Shown: positions 12,838 through 23,869 of the stretch, in pieces
Position numbering within the stretch: the first letter of the stretch is position 1
Layout of the letters: every line of letters starts with the position of its first letter
Source of the DNA: Symsagittifera roscoffensis
Lineage: Eukaryota; Xenacoelomorpha; Acoela; Convolutidae
Direction of reading: 5' to 3'
Assembly: GCF_963678635.1 (NCBI RefSeq)
Contig: NC_087063.1
Location: forward strand, 84,741,574-84,805,573
Length of the DNA: 64,000 nucleotides
The notes under the pieces: model-generated
The model's database searches: none
Told to the model about the DNA's origin: nothing
What the model saw: only the letters and a program-made list of their open reading frames with translations
Program-made: the position numbers and the translations under genes

Positions 12838-12922
12838 ATAGTGGTAAGGCGTTCACTTTGAGATCATCAGACCGTGTATTCGACACCCTGCCATGGCAAT
12901 GATAGCGTGGCGTGTAAAGACG
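12838..12922 (+). repeat. tRNA-derived repeat head, target of the MULE
   Basis: Contains AGTGGTAAGGCGTTCAC (A-box-like) and GTGTATTCGACACC (B-box-like) at tRNA spacing. The sequence is interrupted by the MULE at the duplicated GTAAAGACG and seems to resume at 15301. Confidence 0.5.
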
Positions 12923-13058
12923 GTGGCAGGACAATCTACCCTATTCCAAACTACCCTATACCATTCTACCCTATGCCATTATATCCTACATACCAATCTA
13001 CCCTATGCCAATCTACCCTATACTAATCTACCCTATACTAATCTGCCCTATATACCAT
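12922..13058 (+). repeat. left TIR of MULE
   Basis: Starts GGTGGCAGGACA and continues as about eight 15-bp CTACCCTA units. Inverted copy at 15179-15291, whose reverse complement starts GGTTCCATGACA. Confidence 0.9.
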
Positions 13059-13326
13059 AATGAGGTATCATAATGTAATCTTTCAAAGTCCTAATTAGAA
13101 TCGGAAAGATACAGCACGTGTTAATTCATTTGAGTCTAAATTTTTGGACTCAATTTGAGTCTTTCACTTAAGGAAATTGTTCTAAAGACTAAATCGCAAT
13201 TAGAGCCTCAAAATCTGAAATTTTTTCAATTAACAAGTTTTAATCCCCAATTTTCAAAATCACGTACAAGAATGAAACCAAAACTACGTCATTATATCAA
13301 TTTTCTTTGGAATAACATCTACTAAA

Positions 13327-14595
13327 ATGAGTCAAATTTCTTGGGGTTTATCCCAACAGAATCGGCGAACGCTTGTAATCGGTGGCCACGAGTTTACGAA
13401 AAAACAGGAAACAAAGAATGGAAACATTCACTGGAAGTGTTCAAGATGGGGGTCCCATAAATGCAAAACGACAGCAATAACCAGAGAAAACGATCTTATT
13501 TCCTGTAGAAATGAGCACACGCACGAAGTATTTCCTGGTCGTTCGGATGCAAGGCTTCTCGTGCAGAAAATGAAACAGGACACAAAAATACAGCAAGTAC
13601 CAGTCAACAGCATAATTATAGCAAACGGCCTGCAGTCTGTCTCCGAAGAAAAAGCAGTTCAATTAGCTCTTCCTTGCCGGTCGGCTATTAACCGGGCCCT
13701 CAATCGACAGAAGGTAAATGATAGACCTACGTTGCCTCCAATTGTCGACAGACATTTTGAAATGCCAAAGCAACATGAGGATTTTTGCGTCTTCGATAGC
13801 GGCATTGAAGATGCAGAAAGGGTGTTGATTTTTGGAGATCGGGACAATATCCAGAGTTTGATATTACATCGAGATGTTTGGCTGTGTGATGGAACGTTCA
13901 AAGTTTGCCCGATTCAGTTTTATCAACTCTACACCATCCACATTCAACTCGCTGGCTTTTACCCCCCCTGCATTTATGCACTGTTGCCCAACAAAACAGA
14001 ACACACTTACAAAAAGCTACTGAAGGGGTTATCAGCCATCACCGAAAACACCGAGCCTCACCGCATTCTCCTCGATTTTGAACGTGCAGCACTGAACGCT
14101 TTCGCTAGTCACCATACCGGAGCTTTTGACTTGGTCATTGAGGAAATCGAAAACGTGTCGGACAAATTTGATCTTGACGACAATATCACTCAAAAACTTG
14201 ATGAGGTAGCCTCATACTTTCAGCGCACCTACATTAAAGGCGAAACCATCGGAAGGAATTCTCGCGAACCTCTCTTCCCAGTAAACCTTTGGAATCATTC
14301 CGAAGAAGCAGCTGCTGGGTTAATAAGGACAACAAATGCTGTAGAAGGCTGGCATCTTGGCGTTGCTACTCTCTTCAAAGGAAACCACCCATCCGTTCAC
14401 ACCTTTCTGGAACAAATAAAACTGGATGCTGCAAATCAGAAGTTTAATATAATGAAAGCAATGGGAGGAAACAGCAACCCCAGTCGAAAGAAGTACAGGG
14501 AATTGAACGAGAAAGTGAAAAACATTTGCAAAAATTTTAACAAAGATTCTATTTTAACCTATTTGTATTCTCTCGCGCAATTAAGTCATTCCTAA
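13327..14595 (+). CDS. FLYWCH zinc finger / MULE transposase
   Basis: 422-residue intronless ORF that would move the element around it. Residues about 12-66 form a FLYWCH-type zinc finger (C38, C46, H64, H66). The RNase H-like MULE core follows: D188 in WLCDGTFKVCP, D250 in ILLDFERAALNAFA and E340 in TTNAVEGWH, matching the DDE triad of the family. The ATG at 13327 lies just inside the left TIR. The frame is fully open, but the block usually found between the second Asp and the Glu, with a GCxxH motif and an Arg/Lys-rich helix, seems absent: residues about 258-275 pass directly to the later part. This may be an in-frame deletion, making the enzyme inactive even though the ORF is intact. Confidence 0.92.
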   Translation: MSQISWGLSQQNRRTLVIGGHEFTKKQETKNGNIHWKCSRWGSHKCKTTAITRENDLISCRNEHTHEVFPGRSDARLLVQKMKQDTKIQQVPVNSIIIANGLQSVSEEKAVQLALPCRSAINRALNRQKVNDRPTLPPIVDRHFEMPKQHEDFCVFDSGIEDAERVLIFGDRDNIQSLILHRDVWLCDGTFKVCPIQFYQLYTIHIQLAGFYPPCIYALLPNKTEHTYKKLLKGLSAITENTEPHRILLDFERAALNAFASHHTGAFDLVIEEIENVSDKFDLDDNITQKLDEVASYFQRTYIKGETIGRNSREPLFPVNLWNHSEEAAAGLIRTTNAVEGWHLGVATLFKGNHPSVHTFLEQIKLDAANQKFNIMKAMGGNSNPSRKKYRELNEKVKNICKNFNKDSILTYLYSLAQLSHS

Positions 14596-14752
14596 CTCAG
14601 TTTATTTTAACAAACTTTGTGAATTTTTCAAAAATTCAATTTAATTTCTAAAAAACATACACTTTTTGAGGTTCTCGCGGCCGTAGAGGGCTGAAATTTT
14701 GGGAGGTAATAGAGGCCAATACCAAAAGAATTTTACCTTCTCCCTCACCCCG

Positions 14753-14786
14753 CCCCCCAGTACCGCCTTGGCCTGGTACTGGGGGG
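14753..14786. other. GC-rich perfect hairpin inside the MULE
   Basis: CCCCCCAGTACC (14753-14764) pairs perfectly with GGTACTGGGGGG (14775-14786) around a 10-base loop that can itself pair GCC/GGC. It sits about 160 bases after the transposase stop codon in otherwise AT-rich DNA. It may act in 3' end formation or be a sub-element. Confidence 0.7.
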
Positions 14787-15178
14787 TCTACCCCTCCTTT
14801 TGTGATCAACTAGTCAAACCCTCAGTAATTTTCGAATTTCATTCAAAATTTGACTTCTTGGTGATTTGATCTTTCGAGCTTTTGATTTTCAAACACAGGC
14901 ATTATCCGCTACGCTATGTCGACTTGATGTGATATGACTTTTGTTTGCTTAAGAAATAGCCGCAACGCATTTCTATAGCAACATTGGATTAAAATTTCTG
15001 TTCGTTCATGCTTTGAACTCATTTCCATTTTGAACGCGCAAGTTTTACGTTGCTTTGATATTTTGTTCACGTGCGTCAATTATTCTTTGATCATAATTAA
15101 TGGTTCTTTGATTTGTTCGGAAATATACTGTTTCGGATTCTTCAAGAGGATGGGGTAAGTTTCAATTGCTTTAATTAT

Positions 15179-15291
15179 AGGGTAGAATGGTATAGGGTAG
15201 ATTGGTATAGGGTAGATTGGTATGTAGGATAGAATAGTATAGGGTAGATTAGCATAGGGTAGATTGGAATAGGGTAGAATGTCATGGAACC
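15179..15291 (-). repeat. right TIR of MULE
   Basis: Seven 15-bp subrepeats of TAGGGTAGATTGGTA form, ending ATGGAACC, then the target duplication. Inverted relative to the left TIR. Confidence 0.9.
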
Positions 15292-15300
15292 GTAAAGACG

Positions 15301-16036
15301 AGCTCTCAATTAGCTTCAGGTCTACTACAGCCTGACTGAGTTTGAATGCGATAGTGACACCACATCAAGTTCAAGGCGCAAAGCAAACAGCTTCGTTCAA
15401 CAAAATAACTCAGTCTGGAATGAGGGGATATAAGAGAAACGGACTACACACACACACAGGCTTTAGATTTTCAAATATCTTCTGCTTTCAAAGAGCCGTT
15501 TTTTTTTCTAATTTTTTGTTATCCAAGCAAAATCAGGTGCCACATATATTTGTCAACAGGTTTCGAGTGATATATCATATCAAAGCCCTTGTCGTCGTGA
15601 TTCGAACCCTATTAAGCTTCCTAACAAAGAACTTCCGAACAATCTCCAGTGTAGAAAATAACGGTTTAACCATTGTCAAATATGCGTATTCTACTCTTAT
15701 CATAGAACTTACTTTATTTCTAGTATTTCTTTCAGATCACTTCATAGCTGAACAAACAAAAAACCTTACAATTCGCAAATCAAATTATGTTTTTTCTGGG
15801 TCGCAACTTAGAGCTAATTGGTCGGAGCAACCGGCTGTCCTCCTTTGTATGATTATTTTTGGAAGCCATTCCCATAACCCCCTGAACACATCCCAGAAAT
15901 GAACAGCTAGCAAACGATTGCATTATCCCTGCCATTTTGAAGGTCGTTCATTGTTTGTATCTGGAGTAGACTAAAACAATTCTTAAGACACTTTTCATTC
16001 GATTTCTCTCAAAAATCGACTAATTTACAATGTACA
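15301..16036. other. flank of MULE, no supported gene
   Basis: The first about 60 bases probably continue the tRNA-derived repeat interrupted by the MULE. A 186-residue plus ORF (15342-15902) has no recognisable domain, low-complexity hydrophobic stretches and no splice support. Confidence 0.4.
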
Positions 16037-16543
16037 ATGGAATTGAAGAACAATGACCAGGTTAGTACGATTATCGACCGAATGAGGGACCTTCAAACTA
16101 TTCAAAACTTATTATCGAGAGTTCTAACTTTGGAGGAGCAAGTCAAACCAAAGGACGAAGAAGTCGCCAGACTGAAACAGAATTCGTCAATTCAGGGACA
16201 TCGAGTTCTACTACAAAACCGATAATTCAGCAAACACAATTAAGTTTTCGAAACTTTCCTTGCAACCCAAGCTCGCCAACCTTAAAGAGCGATGTCTGTA
16301 ACCGTACTTTCCATTATTTTAATTATAATATCTCGCCGGCAGCATTCAAGGCCTGCGATCCCCTGCCTATTTCCGGTTTGAATATTCTAATAAAAACAAA
16401 ATTCGTACATTTTATGCATAAGTGTAGAATTTTCGGCAAGCGTAGTCTGCTGTTCGATCAAAAACTTCGCGGCAAAGCTTTGTTTGTACATGAAAGACTT
16501 CCTGAAAACGATAAACCGTTCCACAGAAATGTGATGAATTAAA
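16037..16543 (+). pseudogene. retroelement ORF1-like remnant (coiled coil plus basic segment)
   Basis: From 16037 the translation gives a heptad-rich segment (residues about 1-50, with LEEQVKPKDEEVARLKQ). After a frame change near 16200 the next frame stays open to 16543 and contains LRGKALFVHERLPENDK, with many basic residues. This layout resembles LINE ORF1 proteins (coiled coil then nucleic-acid-binding part). The frame break marks it as a relic. An exon of an unknown host gene cannot be excluded. Confidence 0.35.
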
Positions 16544-18259
16544 TCTAGTGAAAAGTAGCAAAAATTGTCGAGTTTGAATTTGATTGAGGGAACTAAATGA
16601 TATCATAAAACCTAGAGGCGCGGAATCAATCAAATAGCTCAAAGCATTCAGGATGCAGCTGAAAAACATTCTCCGACTTTGACGGCAAAAATGTGCACTC
16701 TAACGGTAGAAAAAAGTTGGGCTAATCAATCTAGACAGCCCATGCAGAGACAAGCTACAATAAATTCCTGCAATTTCTACAACAGTTATATAGCCTAATC
16801 CTCCTGTTTCTATTGCTTGAAATGAAGTTGATATTAATCAAACTAATTAAAAGAAAAAATTCCATTTGTCAAAGTCTCTTGAACCACAGATAAGAGTTCT
16901 TCATAAACTGTCAAGAAATGCCACTTATCAATGTAACTGACCAATATTTCTCTTATCTGCGTTAATTTTCTTTTCGTTTAATTTGCTAATCACTATCAAG
17001 TTGAATGCCAGGTTTAGTTGAGGAAAACTAGTTTAATTATCAAAAATCGTTCTTTAAAATCTGACCATAATCACTTAGCAATAAAAATTAGTTCATTTGA
17101 TCGCAAACATGTAATCATTGCATTATGTGAGAGATGGCCATCTGAAAGCGATTGCACAAGTTTATATTCAATTGAAGGCTATGTCCACTTGAATCTTAAA
17201 ACAAAATAATTTAAAAAAAGGTGTGTTTGAATTTTATTTCGACGTGATCTTAACTTTTCTATGATAGTTTTTGTTATTGACACAGAAACACCTGGTAATG
17301 ACTACAGGAAATCAAAATCAGGGATAAAAAAATTGCCTAATATACCGACCACTTTCTGATTAATCGAACATTTTCTGGAATCATTTGAAGATCTGCTTAT
17401 AAGGTTGAAACATCTTAATGGATTATTCTTTCCTATTGCCCATACAAACATTAACACCTGGAATGATAGCGCATTCCTAGAAAACACCCTGCTTGCTTTG
17501 ATCAATTTAGCGCATCCCTAGAAAACACCATGTCAGCAACTTACTTTGATCAATTTATATCGGATCATGATGTTTCCGTTGATGATACCTTCACGAGTTC
17601 CTTCTTGGATCAGGTAGCTCTTATTGGCTGGTTTGAATTGCATCCTGTAATAATGAACTGTCTCTACGTAGTTTTAACAGAAATTTTTCTGATCTTAGAG
17701 ACAAGGAAAATTAATTTTTTTTTCTAAATCACAAACTTGTTGAAATTGAAATGAAGTGTGTTAATCCGTATATTATAGAAATGATAACTGCAATCATAGA
17801 AACCTTTGATAAACTTGTCCTTACAAAGAAATCAAAAGTTACAGCGACCCGAAAAAAAATTGGATGAACAACAATATTAAATGTTCACTAAAACTTCAAA
17901 ATCGTTTGCATAATCAATGGCTACAACTTCCAATGAGTAGAAAAAACAAAATGCGTTAAAAAGCGCAACAAAGTATCCGGCGAAATCTGGCGGAGTGCAA
18001 ACGGTTTTAAGATCGAATGACTCAAAAATCTGATACCTCACATGGGATGTTTAATACTTTCAACTCTTCGAGTGAAAAAAAAGGGTACTAAGCTGAACAG
18101 ATGTTGAGACATTCAATCCGTTTTTGTTACTGAAGATAAAGAACTCACAAAGAAGATGGAAACTGACTTTCGTTGCTCAAGAGGAGAGGAGAAGTTCAAT
18201 CGAGCTCAGCAGACAATCTTTTCGCATAAGACTGATGGCTTAAAATTAATAAAATAACC
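16544..18259. other. non-coding interval with a small local duplication
   Basis: No supported ORF. Around 17469-17555 the string TAGCGCATYCCTAGAAAACACC and the following TTTGATCAATTTA occur twice, a local tandem duplication. Confidence 0.4.
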
Positions 18260-18720
18260 TGCGCCCTCAAGTTATCGCAATCATGTGGTAGTGATGGTAT
18301 ATCAAGTAAAATGATCAGATTAGCTGTGTTTTATCTAAATTTCGAATTTGTTTCTACAATCAGTTTATTCGCCGGTATTTTCCCTCACTTTTTACAGGAT
18401 TAATCGGGTTATTTCAATACACAAAATGTGGAGATACAAAAGAACCAAATAACTATCGCACAAAAAGTTTGACACTAATTGGTAAAATCTTTAATGCGAG
18501 CAAATTTGATTTTTTGAACAAAATCAATACAATTTTTCAACTAAATAATTGTGATCGTAGGCGATATTATCAGTAACAGAGTTGATTCGGAGATCAATTG
18601 ATGACAAAAATACGTGTCTCAGTTTTTTTATTTCAAAAAAACGTCCGACATAATTGATTATGAAATTTTGTTCAAAAAACTAAAGCGGTAGGGTTTTCGT
18701 ACTAAATCAGTAACTTCATA
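18260..18720 (+). pseudogene. non-LTR reverse transcriptase remnant
   Basis: Broken translation retains RT landmarks in order: SDGISSKMIRLA, then GIFPHFLQ, then after a frameshift RVISIH and EPNNYRTKSLTLIGKIF, then after further gaps SDIIDYEILFKKLKR, which corresponds to the Asp-containing motif before the turn. This order matches jockey/CR1-group reverse transcriptases. The catalytic YADD region is not seen. Same general family as the relic at 34930-35800. Confidence 0.65.
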
Positions 18721-19216
18721 TGGAATACTTGTTGACATAACAGCCAGTAAATGTCACCATATTAGAATTTTGACTTTCCGGAAGCGTATGCTACGAGCTT
18801 AGTCTTTTTTCAAAAAAGGATTGGATCATGACTCAACTTATTTTATTACAATCACATTCAACACCGTTTAAAAACTCTTCTTTATTGCAAAATTCATGGA
18901 AACTGTTTTACAGCTAATGTAACTGTTATGAAATGTTGCGCTTCCAATTCAAGTTTTTACAAGGAATATGGCAAAATAATATGTCCGCCTTTGAAAAATT
19001 GGACGATTATCATGAGTAAGTCTTTTACTATTACATGTCTCAGTTTCCTTCTACATGATGATCTTATACCAAAACAGATCAAAATTTCTCGGAATATCAA
19101 AAAGTGAAATTAAGCCTGGGTTGATAAAAAATGAAAAAGTCTACTCTAAATATAACAAAGTTTTAATAGATTTTTTACTGATTCTTTCACCTCTGATGTG
19201 GGTACTTTATTTAACC
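18721..19216. other. non-coding interval
   Basis: Nothing recognised apart from a short plus ORF that runs into the 102-bp repeats. Confidence 0.4.
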
Positions 19217-20543
19217 ACTTGTAAGAATTTGAAGGATGCTCGTTGCAAGTCAGTAGGCTTATGCGCACTGTCCTGTCTGATTGTGTCAACTCACTATTTC
19301 ATCTCTGCATTTCAAATACTTGTAAGAATTTTGAAGGATGCTCGTTGCAAGTCAGTAGGCTTATGCGCACTGTCCTGTCTGATTGTGTCAACTCACTATT
19401 TCATCTCTGCATTTCAAATACTTGTAAGAATTTTGAAGGATGCTCGTTGCAAGTCAGTAGGCTTATGAGCATTGTCGTGTCTGATTGTGTCAACTCACTA
19501 TTTCATCTCTGCATTTCAAATACTTATAAGAATTTTGAAGGATGCTCGTTGCAAGTCAGTAGGCTTATGCGCACTGTCCTGTCTGATTGTGTCAACTCAC
19601 TATTTCATCTCTGCATTTCAAATACTTGTAAGAATTTTGAAGGATGCTCGTTGCAAGTCAGTAGGCTTATGAGCATTGTCGTGTCTGATTGTGTCAACTC
19701 ACTATTTCATCTCTGCATTTCAAATACTTGTAAGAATTTTGAAGGATGCTCGTTGCAAGTCAGTAGGCTTATGCGCACTGTCCTGTCTGATTGTGTCAAC
19801 TCACTATTTCATCTCTGCATTTCAAATACTTGTAAGAATTTTGAAGGATGCTCGTTGCAAGTCAGTAGGCTTATGAGCATTGTCGTGTCTGATTGTGTCA
19901 ACTCACTATTTCATCTCTGCATTTCAAATACTTGTAAGAATTTTGAAGGATGCTCGTTGCAAGTCAGTAGGCTTATGAGCATTGTCGTGACTGATTGTGT
20001 CAACTCACTATTTCATCTCTGCATTTCAAATACTTGTAAGAATTTGAAGGATGCTCGTTGCAAGTCAGTAGGCTTATGCGCACTGTCCTGTCTGATTGTG
20101 TCAACTCACTATTTCATCTCTGCATTTCAAATACTTGTAAGAATTTTGAAGGATGCTCGTTGCAAGTCAGTAGGCTTATGAGCATTGTCGTGTCTGATTG
20201 TGTCAACTCACTTTTTCATCTCTGCATTTCAAATACTTGTAAGAATTTTGAAGGATGCTCGTTGCAAGTCAGTAGGCTTATGAGCATTGTCGTGTCTGAT
20301 TGTGTCAACTCACTATTTCATCTCTGCATTTCAAATACTTGTAAGAATTTTGAAGGATGCTCGTTGCAAGTCAGTAGGCTTATGAGCATTGTCCTGTTTG
20401 ATTGTGTCAACTCACTATTTCATCTCTGCATTTCAAATACTTGTAAGAATTTTGAAGGATGCTCGTTGCAAGTCAGTAGGCTTATGAGCATTGTCGTGTT
20501 TGATTGTGTCAACTCACTATTTCATCTCTGCATTTCAAATACC
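19217..20543. repeat. 102-bp tandem repeat, 13 copies
   Basis: Units contain AAGGATGCTCGTTGCAAGTC and repeat every 102 bases. Two main variants, with GCGCACTGTCCTG or GAGCATTGTCGTG, alternate strictly over copies 2-7, a 204-bp dimer unit. Because 102 is a multiple of three, two frames stay open for hundreds of codons (34-residue period); a one-base deletion near 20042 shifts them. I treat these ORFs as by-products. Confidence 0.96.
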
Positions 20544-21303
20544 AGAAATGAAATCCAATTCGAATCTCGTCATCGGCATTTGGTCGCTTTCGATACTTTC
20601 CCGACGCAGAAAGACCCGAGAGATTGTGCATTACTGTGAACGAGCTGAAACATCCAGCCAGTCGCATATGTTTGCACGCTTTGCGTGTTGGTTTAGCAAA
20701 AAGCAACACAAGCTTCACAGCCAGCTACTTACAAGACGAGATCAATAAAGCATTGAAATAAGATAGAAAGTAAAAACTAAGCAATTGTATACTTCCAACG
20801 ATTGTTTACTTGAGGATGGTATCCTTATTCACGTCTACAATATTGCCAAGATACATTTTAAAGAGTTTGAAATTTGATCGGCATCATTTTAGTCCTACAA
20901 CTTTAGGGCTGGTCGATTAAAAAAGGGCAGCAACAAATAGGACGAAAGGGGGAACTTCAGGGTCGTGAGGTTGTCCAATCATCCTCTCCCCCTAATCCGC
21001 TACTGCCACACTCGACAACCAAAAACTTTTTTGAGTAGGATGGCCACTTTTTTTTCTAAAACGGGACTTAAGAATCGAAAGAGTTACACTGAGCAATTTT
21101 GTACATTCAAAGAAATTTGGATTTTTCGTTACAAGCAAAAACAACAGAGGTTTTAGAGATATGAAGTTACCCAGAACATGTGCGTTCACAGGGACCTTTT
21201 ACTAAGACTGTTTTTCGGATAAAATATTGGATGACAATTTTTTATTCAATTATTTACTTTCAAAGCTCAAGCACTGCTGAAAAGGTCAAATGACCATATT
21301 TGA
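20544..21303. other. non-coding interval
   Basis: Follows the tandem array. Overlapping ORFs of 65-85 codons on both strands near 20490-20750 have no recognisable motif. Confidence 0.4.
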
Positions 21304-21705
21304 CACAGAGGCAAAGTTGCACTTCGCATACACAAGCAAAAATATGACCAATAACGCTACTGGGAAAAACCGATTGAGTCTAAAATTTTTTTTAAGTGAA
21401 GCACGCCAATAATGAGTCTACATAATTGCTAAGTGACGCAAGCCAATTATGACGGATTAGCAGTATCAGTCAATTTGAAAAATAATTACCAATTAACATG
21501 CCTCAATCTATAGAGCGAACACATTCTTAGCTAACATGCGAAAAAACATTATTTAATACATCCGACCGTGCCCAGATTCGAACCCTCTTACCTCTTATTC
21601 TGTTGCGTGTCTCCTTCCCTACCTCTACGCAACAGATCCATGATACCTTGAAGCTAAAGAGCTATTTGTAATATATAGTCAGACTTAACATCCTTAGCAT
21701 TGGCT
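21304..21705. repeat. direct repeat with hairpin motif and tRNA-like module, copy 1
   Basis: Begins CACAGAGGCAAAGTTGC and matches 22064-22480 for about 400 bases. It contains a minus-strand tRNA-like segment (GTTGCGTAGAGGTAGGGAAG ... GAGGGTTCGAATCTGG, 21570-21632). It is a member of dispersed family A, whose hallmark is a GCGAAG...CTTCGC stem. Confidence 0.85.
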
Positions 21706-22063
21706 GAACCTAATCGCTGGTTATTGATCAAAATTAACACTTTCAAAACGAACACATTTTGTCACAACAATATTTTTGCGTCGCAGCAAAAATTGCGACT
21801 TAGGTTGGAAAGAAGAGAGTTCATACTATAACACAAGCTTTGCTTGTGTAAAGGAGAGTTCTTAAAAAATAAACTCTTGCAAAAAAAGGACCAGAGTCAG
21901 TGGATTTAACGAACCTTCTGCAAAAAAAGGTACCAAATGGCCACTTTGCATTCGAGGTAAAGGCTATCATTTTAAAAACTTGCTTGCTATATGCCTGAGT
22001 TCGCAACAAAGGCTCCATGTAGGATGGTGGATCACCCATCCCAGGGGGCACTTCAATGTTTAA
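21706..22063 (-). other. insert between the two direct repeats, with a coding-like stretch
   Basis: A minus ORF crosses this region (21821-22213). Its middle part, reading VPPGMGDPPSYMEPLLR, looks protein-like and lies outside the repeat, while both its ends are repeat-derived. It could be a captured exon fragment. No family is recognised. Confidence 0.3.
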
Positions 22064-22480
22064 CACAGAGGCGAAGTTGCACTTCGCATACACAAGCGAA
22101 AATATGACCGATAACGCTACTGGGAAAAACAGAATGAGTAAAACTTGGAGTCTGGAAAATTTCTTGTGTGACGCAAGCCAATTACGAGTCAACATAATTT
22201 CTAAGTGACGCAAGCCAATTATGACGCATTAGCAGTATCAGTCAATTTGAAAAAAAATTACCAATTAACATGCCTCAATTTATAGAGCGAACACATTTTT
22301 AGCTAATATTGGAAAAAAATCATTTAATACATCCGACCCTGCCTAGTTTCGAACCCTCTTACCTCTTATTCTGTTGCGTGTCTCCTTCCCTACCTCTACG
22401 CAACAGATCCATGATACCTTGAAGCTAAAGTGCTATTTGTAATAAAACAGTCTGTGTTAATATCCTTAGCATTAGCTGTC
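22064..22480. repeat. direct repeat with hairpin motif and tRNA-like module, copy 2
   Basis: Begins CACAGAGGCGAAGTTGC, with the same order of segments as 21304-21705, including the tRNA-like part at 22330-22405. Copies are about 760 bases apart in the same orientation. Confidence 0.85.
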
Positions 22481-22544
22481 CTTAAAAGCTTTGCGACTTA
22501 GGTTGAAAAACGATAATTCATACTATAACACATGCTTTCCTTGT

Positions 22545-23012
22545 GTAAACATAGCCGTGGGAAATGCTATGTGAGGAACGGGAGAGTAATGAACGCAAGG
22601 AAACAAAAAAACACTGAAACGAAAATTTTTGTATTTCCAAGAAAAATATACATGACTCTAAAGCTCTTTGAATTTGCAAAAAAACTTATTATGGACACTT
22701 TTTTTGGTAAAATTACCCGAATTTGAGAAAACTGGATTAATAAGTAAATCTTTTATTTCGCTGGGAAATCTGATAAATAATTTCCATTTTCGAAATTAGA
22801 AGTCGATCACGTTTTTCGTGACCTCAACACTTTGGCTGTTCGATAGAGGAGTTTGTACTCCTTTTAACAATGGAAATGCATTGAACTTAAAAAAAAATAA
22901 CAGGTCAAACCGCGAAAAATCAAAATTGAGTAAGAACAAACTTCAAGACTTTCCCTGAAAAAAAAAACAAAAAAAACCGATATAAGAGTACTCACTGCGT
23001 TCATTACTGTAA
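22545..23012 (+). repeat. dispersed repeat family B, copy 2
   Basis: Landmarks in order: GAGAGTAATGAACGCAAGG, AAACTGGATTAATAAGTAAA, TTTCGCTGGGAAATCTGATA, CGATAGAGGAGTTTG, ATATAAGAGTACTCACTGCG. Confidence 0.7.
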
Positions 23013-23869
23013 AAAAAAAGACCTAATTTAACTGGAATCATACCTCGCACATCCAAATGTTAAGTCGACTTCCCTACCCAAAGGTTTCACTGACGCTAGA
23101 AACCAAACACTGGTCACTGATAAATTGAAGAATACATGCGTTTTAACTGCCAATATTATGCAACAAAATTTCTACAAAATGAGCTCTTTTACTTGGGAGT
23201 TGTGTTGAAAAAGTGGACTTCGTTAAATAACATTACGCTCACTAGTTGGTTCGTGAAAAGATTTTTACGTTGGTTGATAAGTCTCCAGTCTGATTGTTTT
23301 TTTTTGCAGACTGGTTAGTATAGTGGCTAACCCATTTGACTCTAGGCCGGGTTCAGTTACTGCTGAGATATTTTTCATTTTGTTAAGACTGAAACTAGTG
23401 GAAAACAAATCTGCCTCCTATGGCAAAACATCGCCGATGCCAGTTTTCCATACACAATAACTCAAAACTTCAGATTCAATCAACACATGCCGATGAAGAG
23501 AATTTATTCATTTCCTGTTTATTAAGAAAAACAGAGAAAACAAACGATTAGACTCACGTCACCAAATCAACTTGCATTTTCTAGAACCAAAAACTCAAGT
23601 ATAAATAGAGATTTGCTCGACTTATAACGCGGACCACTCCTTTTTCAAGACAAATTTTCAACATAATTTTTGGCAAAAAGACTGTGGCCTGCAGTCTACT
23701 AATAAATCTGCACTCAAGTTATGATAAGGAAGCAATCAAGTTAATATTTGGAAATCATCAACAAATGTAGCCTCGGGGGAGCAAAACGAAAACAAGCGAG
23801 TTTCATTCACGTGTCCATTGCAGAAGACCAGCACATGTGATCTGTCTTTGTTTGTTTGGTTCTTTGCCT
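23013..23869. other. 3' flank of the nucleophosmin gene
   Basis: Should contain the nucleophosmin 3' UTR; AATAAA can be read on the minus strand near 23505. A plus-strand tRNA-like module with TTAGTATAGTGGCTAACC and GCCGGGTTCAGTTAC lies at 23310-23365; its stems pair poorly, so a pseudogene or SINE head is likely. Confidence 0.45.

Larger units (their letters stand above)
12922..15291 (+). mobile_element. Mutator-like (MULE) DNA transposon with subrepeat TIRs
   Basis: Bounded by inverted repeats of about 110-135 bases, each made of seven or eight 15-bp subrepeats of the form CAATCTACCCTATAC. The order of subrepeat variants is conserved between ends: the fourth unit on each side is the odd TATCCTACATAC form. 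A 9-bp duplication GTAAAGACG flanks the element (12914-12922 and 15292-15300), as usual for Mutator-type insertion; one base of overlap with the TIR start leaves 8 or 9 bases. It carries one plus-strand FLYWCH-MULE transposase gene. Confidence 0.93.

Noticed and set aside
15342-15902. 186-codon plus ORF next to the MULE
   Set aside because: No domain or splice support; composition is that of AT-rich random frames.
19055-20639. Long repetitive ORFs (137-312 codons) in the 102-bp array
   Set aside because: They follow from a unit length divisible by three in a tandem array; overlapping frames are open at once and there is no start context or domain.
21821-22213. 130-codon minus ORF with a hydrophobic segment as a membrane protein gene
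   Set aside because: Both ends are made of repeat sequence shared with 21304-21705; only the middle is non-repeat.
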